Assembly: GCA_963576735.1 (NCBI GenBank)
Contig: OY755179.1
Coordinates: 4,216,001 to 4,280,000, forward strand
Reading direction: 5' to 3'
Length of the DNA: 64,000 nt
Source: Bedellia somnulentella
Lineage: Eukaryota; Arthropoda; Insecta; Lepidoptera; Bedelliidae
The position numbers were made by a program, and so were the translations under genes. The notes under the pieces were generated by a model. The model was not told where the DNA came from. It made no database searches and saw nothing but the letters and a program-made list of their open reading frames with translations. How positions within the stretch are numbered: position 1 is the stretch's first letter; each line of letters begins with the position of its first letter. Shown here piece after piece: positions 63,672 through 64,000 of this stretch.

Positions 63672-64000
63672 TATAAAGAAACTCCAATTCTTGAACACTG
63701 ACTTTATTTCCACTTGGTCATATAAAATATATTCAACTAACAATTAACTATTTGTACTATAATTACGGGCAGTAACTTTGACTAAACGTCTTTACTTCAC
63801 TCCTGCTAACGATAGAATGAATCAAAATAATGTCCCGCCTCAAAAGCCGACCTCGTCCCCACCCATTACTTGTCAAACCGAAAACAGTCACTTCAACCGG
63901 AAGTTGAGGTGAAACACTTTACAAAACTGGTTGCTTTAAACGGAAGTTGAGGCGAAACACTTTACAAAACTGATTAACAAAAGGTACTCATACTAAAAAT
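63672..64000 (-). repeat. Right arm of the large inverted repeat
   Basis: TATAAAGAAACTCCAATTCT to AAAGGTACTCATACTAAAAA mirrors 62580-62910 with only scattered changes. The arm reaches the last base of the window, so its end and any target duplication are not visible. Confidence 0.85.

Larger units (their letters stand above)
61278..64000 (+). other. Second intron of the RNase T2 gene, at least 2.7 kb
   Basis: No sequence resembling the second RNase T2 box is present. The intron contains a segmental duplication copy, a SINE scrap, and the inverted-repeat/minisatellite element at its right end. That the intron extends to the window edge is inferred from the incomplete protein. Confidence 0.6.

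Noticed and set aside
62580..64000. LTR retrotransposon with minisatellite interior
   Set aside because: The two arms are inverted, not direct, and no gag-pol sequence lies between; kept only as a possible origin of the arms.

Overview
The window looks like a stretch of a lepidopteran (moth or butterfly) nuclear genome. The evidence is AT-rich intergenic DNA, very few coding exons, GT-AG introns, and dense copies of retroposons with TATG-type or TTATG-type tails of a kind familiar from Lepidoptera. I could not assign a species. There are no operons and no bacterial features. Nearly all of the 64 kb is transposable-element sequence in several nested generations.

Host genes are sparse. (1) 60.86-61.28 kb holds the first two exons of a secreted RNase T2 family ribonuclease, with signal peptide and the first catalytic-histidine motif; the rest lies beyond the right edge. 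(2) 7.95-8.51 kb holds a two-exon THAP-type zinc-finger reading frame that stops before the last zinc ligands. (3) 18.7-19.64 kb is a GC/CpG-rich block with strong splice donors, probably the promoter and first non-coding exon of a gene that continues through a long intron.

Mobile DNA dominates. 0.5-1.1 kb: decayed reverse transcriptase. 2.2-6.5 kb: nested inverted repeats, one arm carrying a complete mariner with an open transposase, while the other arm keeps the empty TA site. 9.8-11.8 kb: RTE-like 3' ends interrupted by hairpins. 12.2-18.6 kb: SINEs, a foldback element, a PIF/Harbinger-type element and a MITE. 23.1-23.5 kb: a 163-bp-arm palindrome. 25.8-26.5 kb: a truncated probable DDE transposase. 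28.3-30.8 kb: a hAT element with exact 8-bp target duplication. 37.6-39.5 kb: the longest RTE-like copy. 43.5-44.3 kb: nested inverted repeats. 47.25-51.17 kb: two copies of a foldback-type element whose cores lie in opposite orientation. 54.7-56.2 and 61.65-62.17 kb: an old segmental duplication. 56.4-60.1 kb: restriction-like-endonuclease LINE copies. 62.58-64.0 kb: a 46-bp minisatellite between about 330-bp inverted arms.

Two short retroposon families recur: family A (about 245 bp, TATG tail) and family B (about 370 bp, tRNA-like head). Family A ends like the RTE-like LINE, which suggests that the LINE supplies its retrotransposition machinery. Insertions inside older insertions give a relative chronology.
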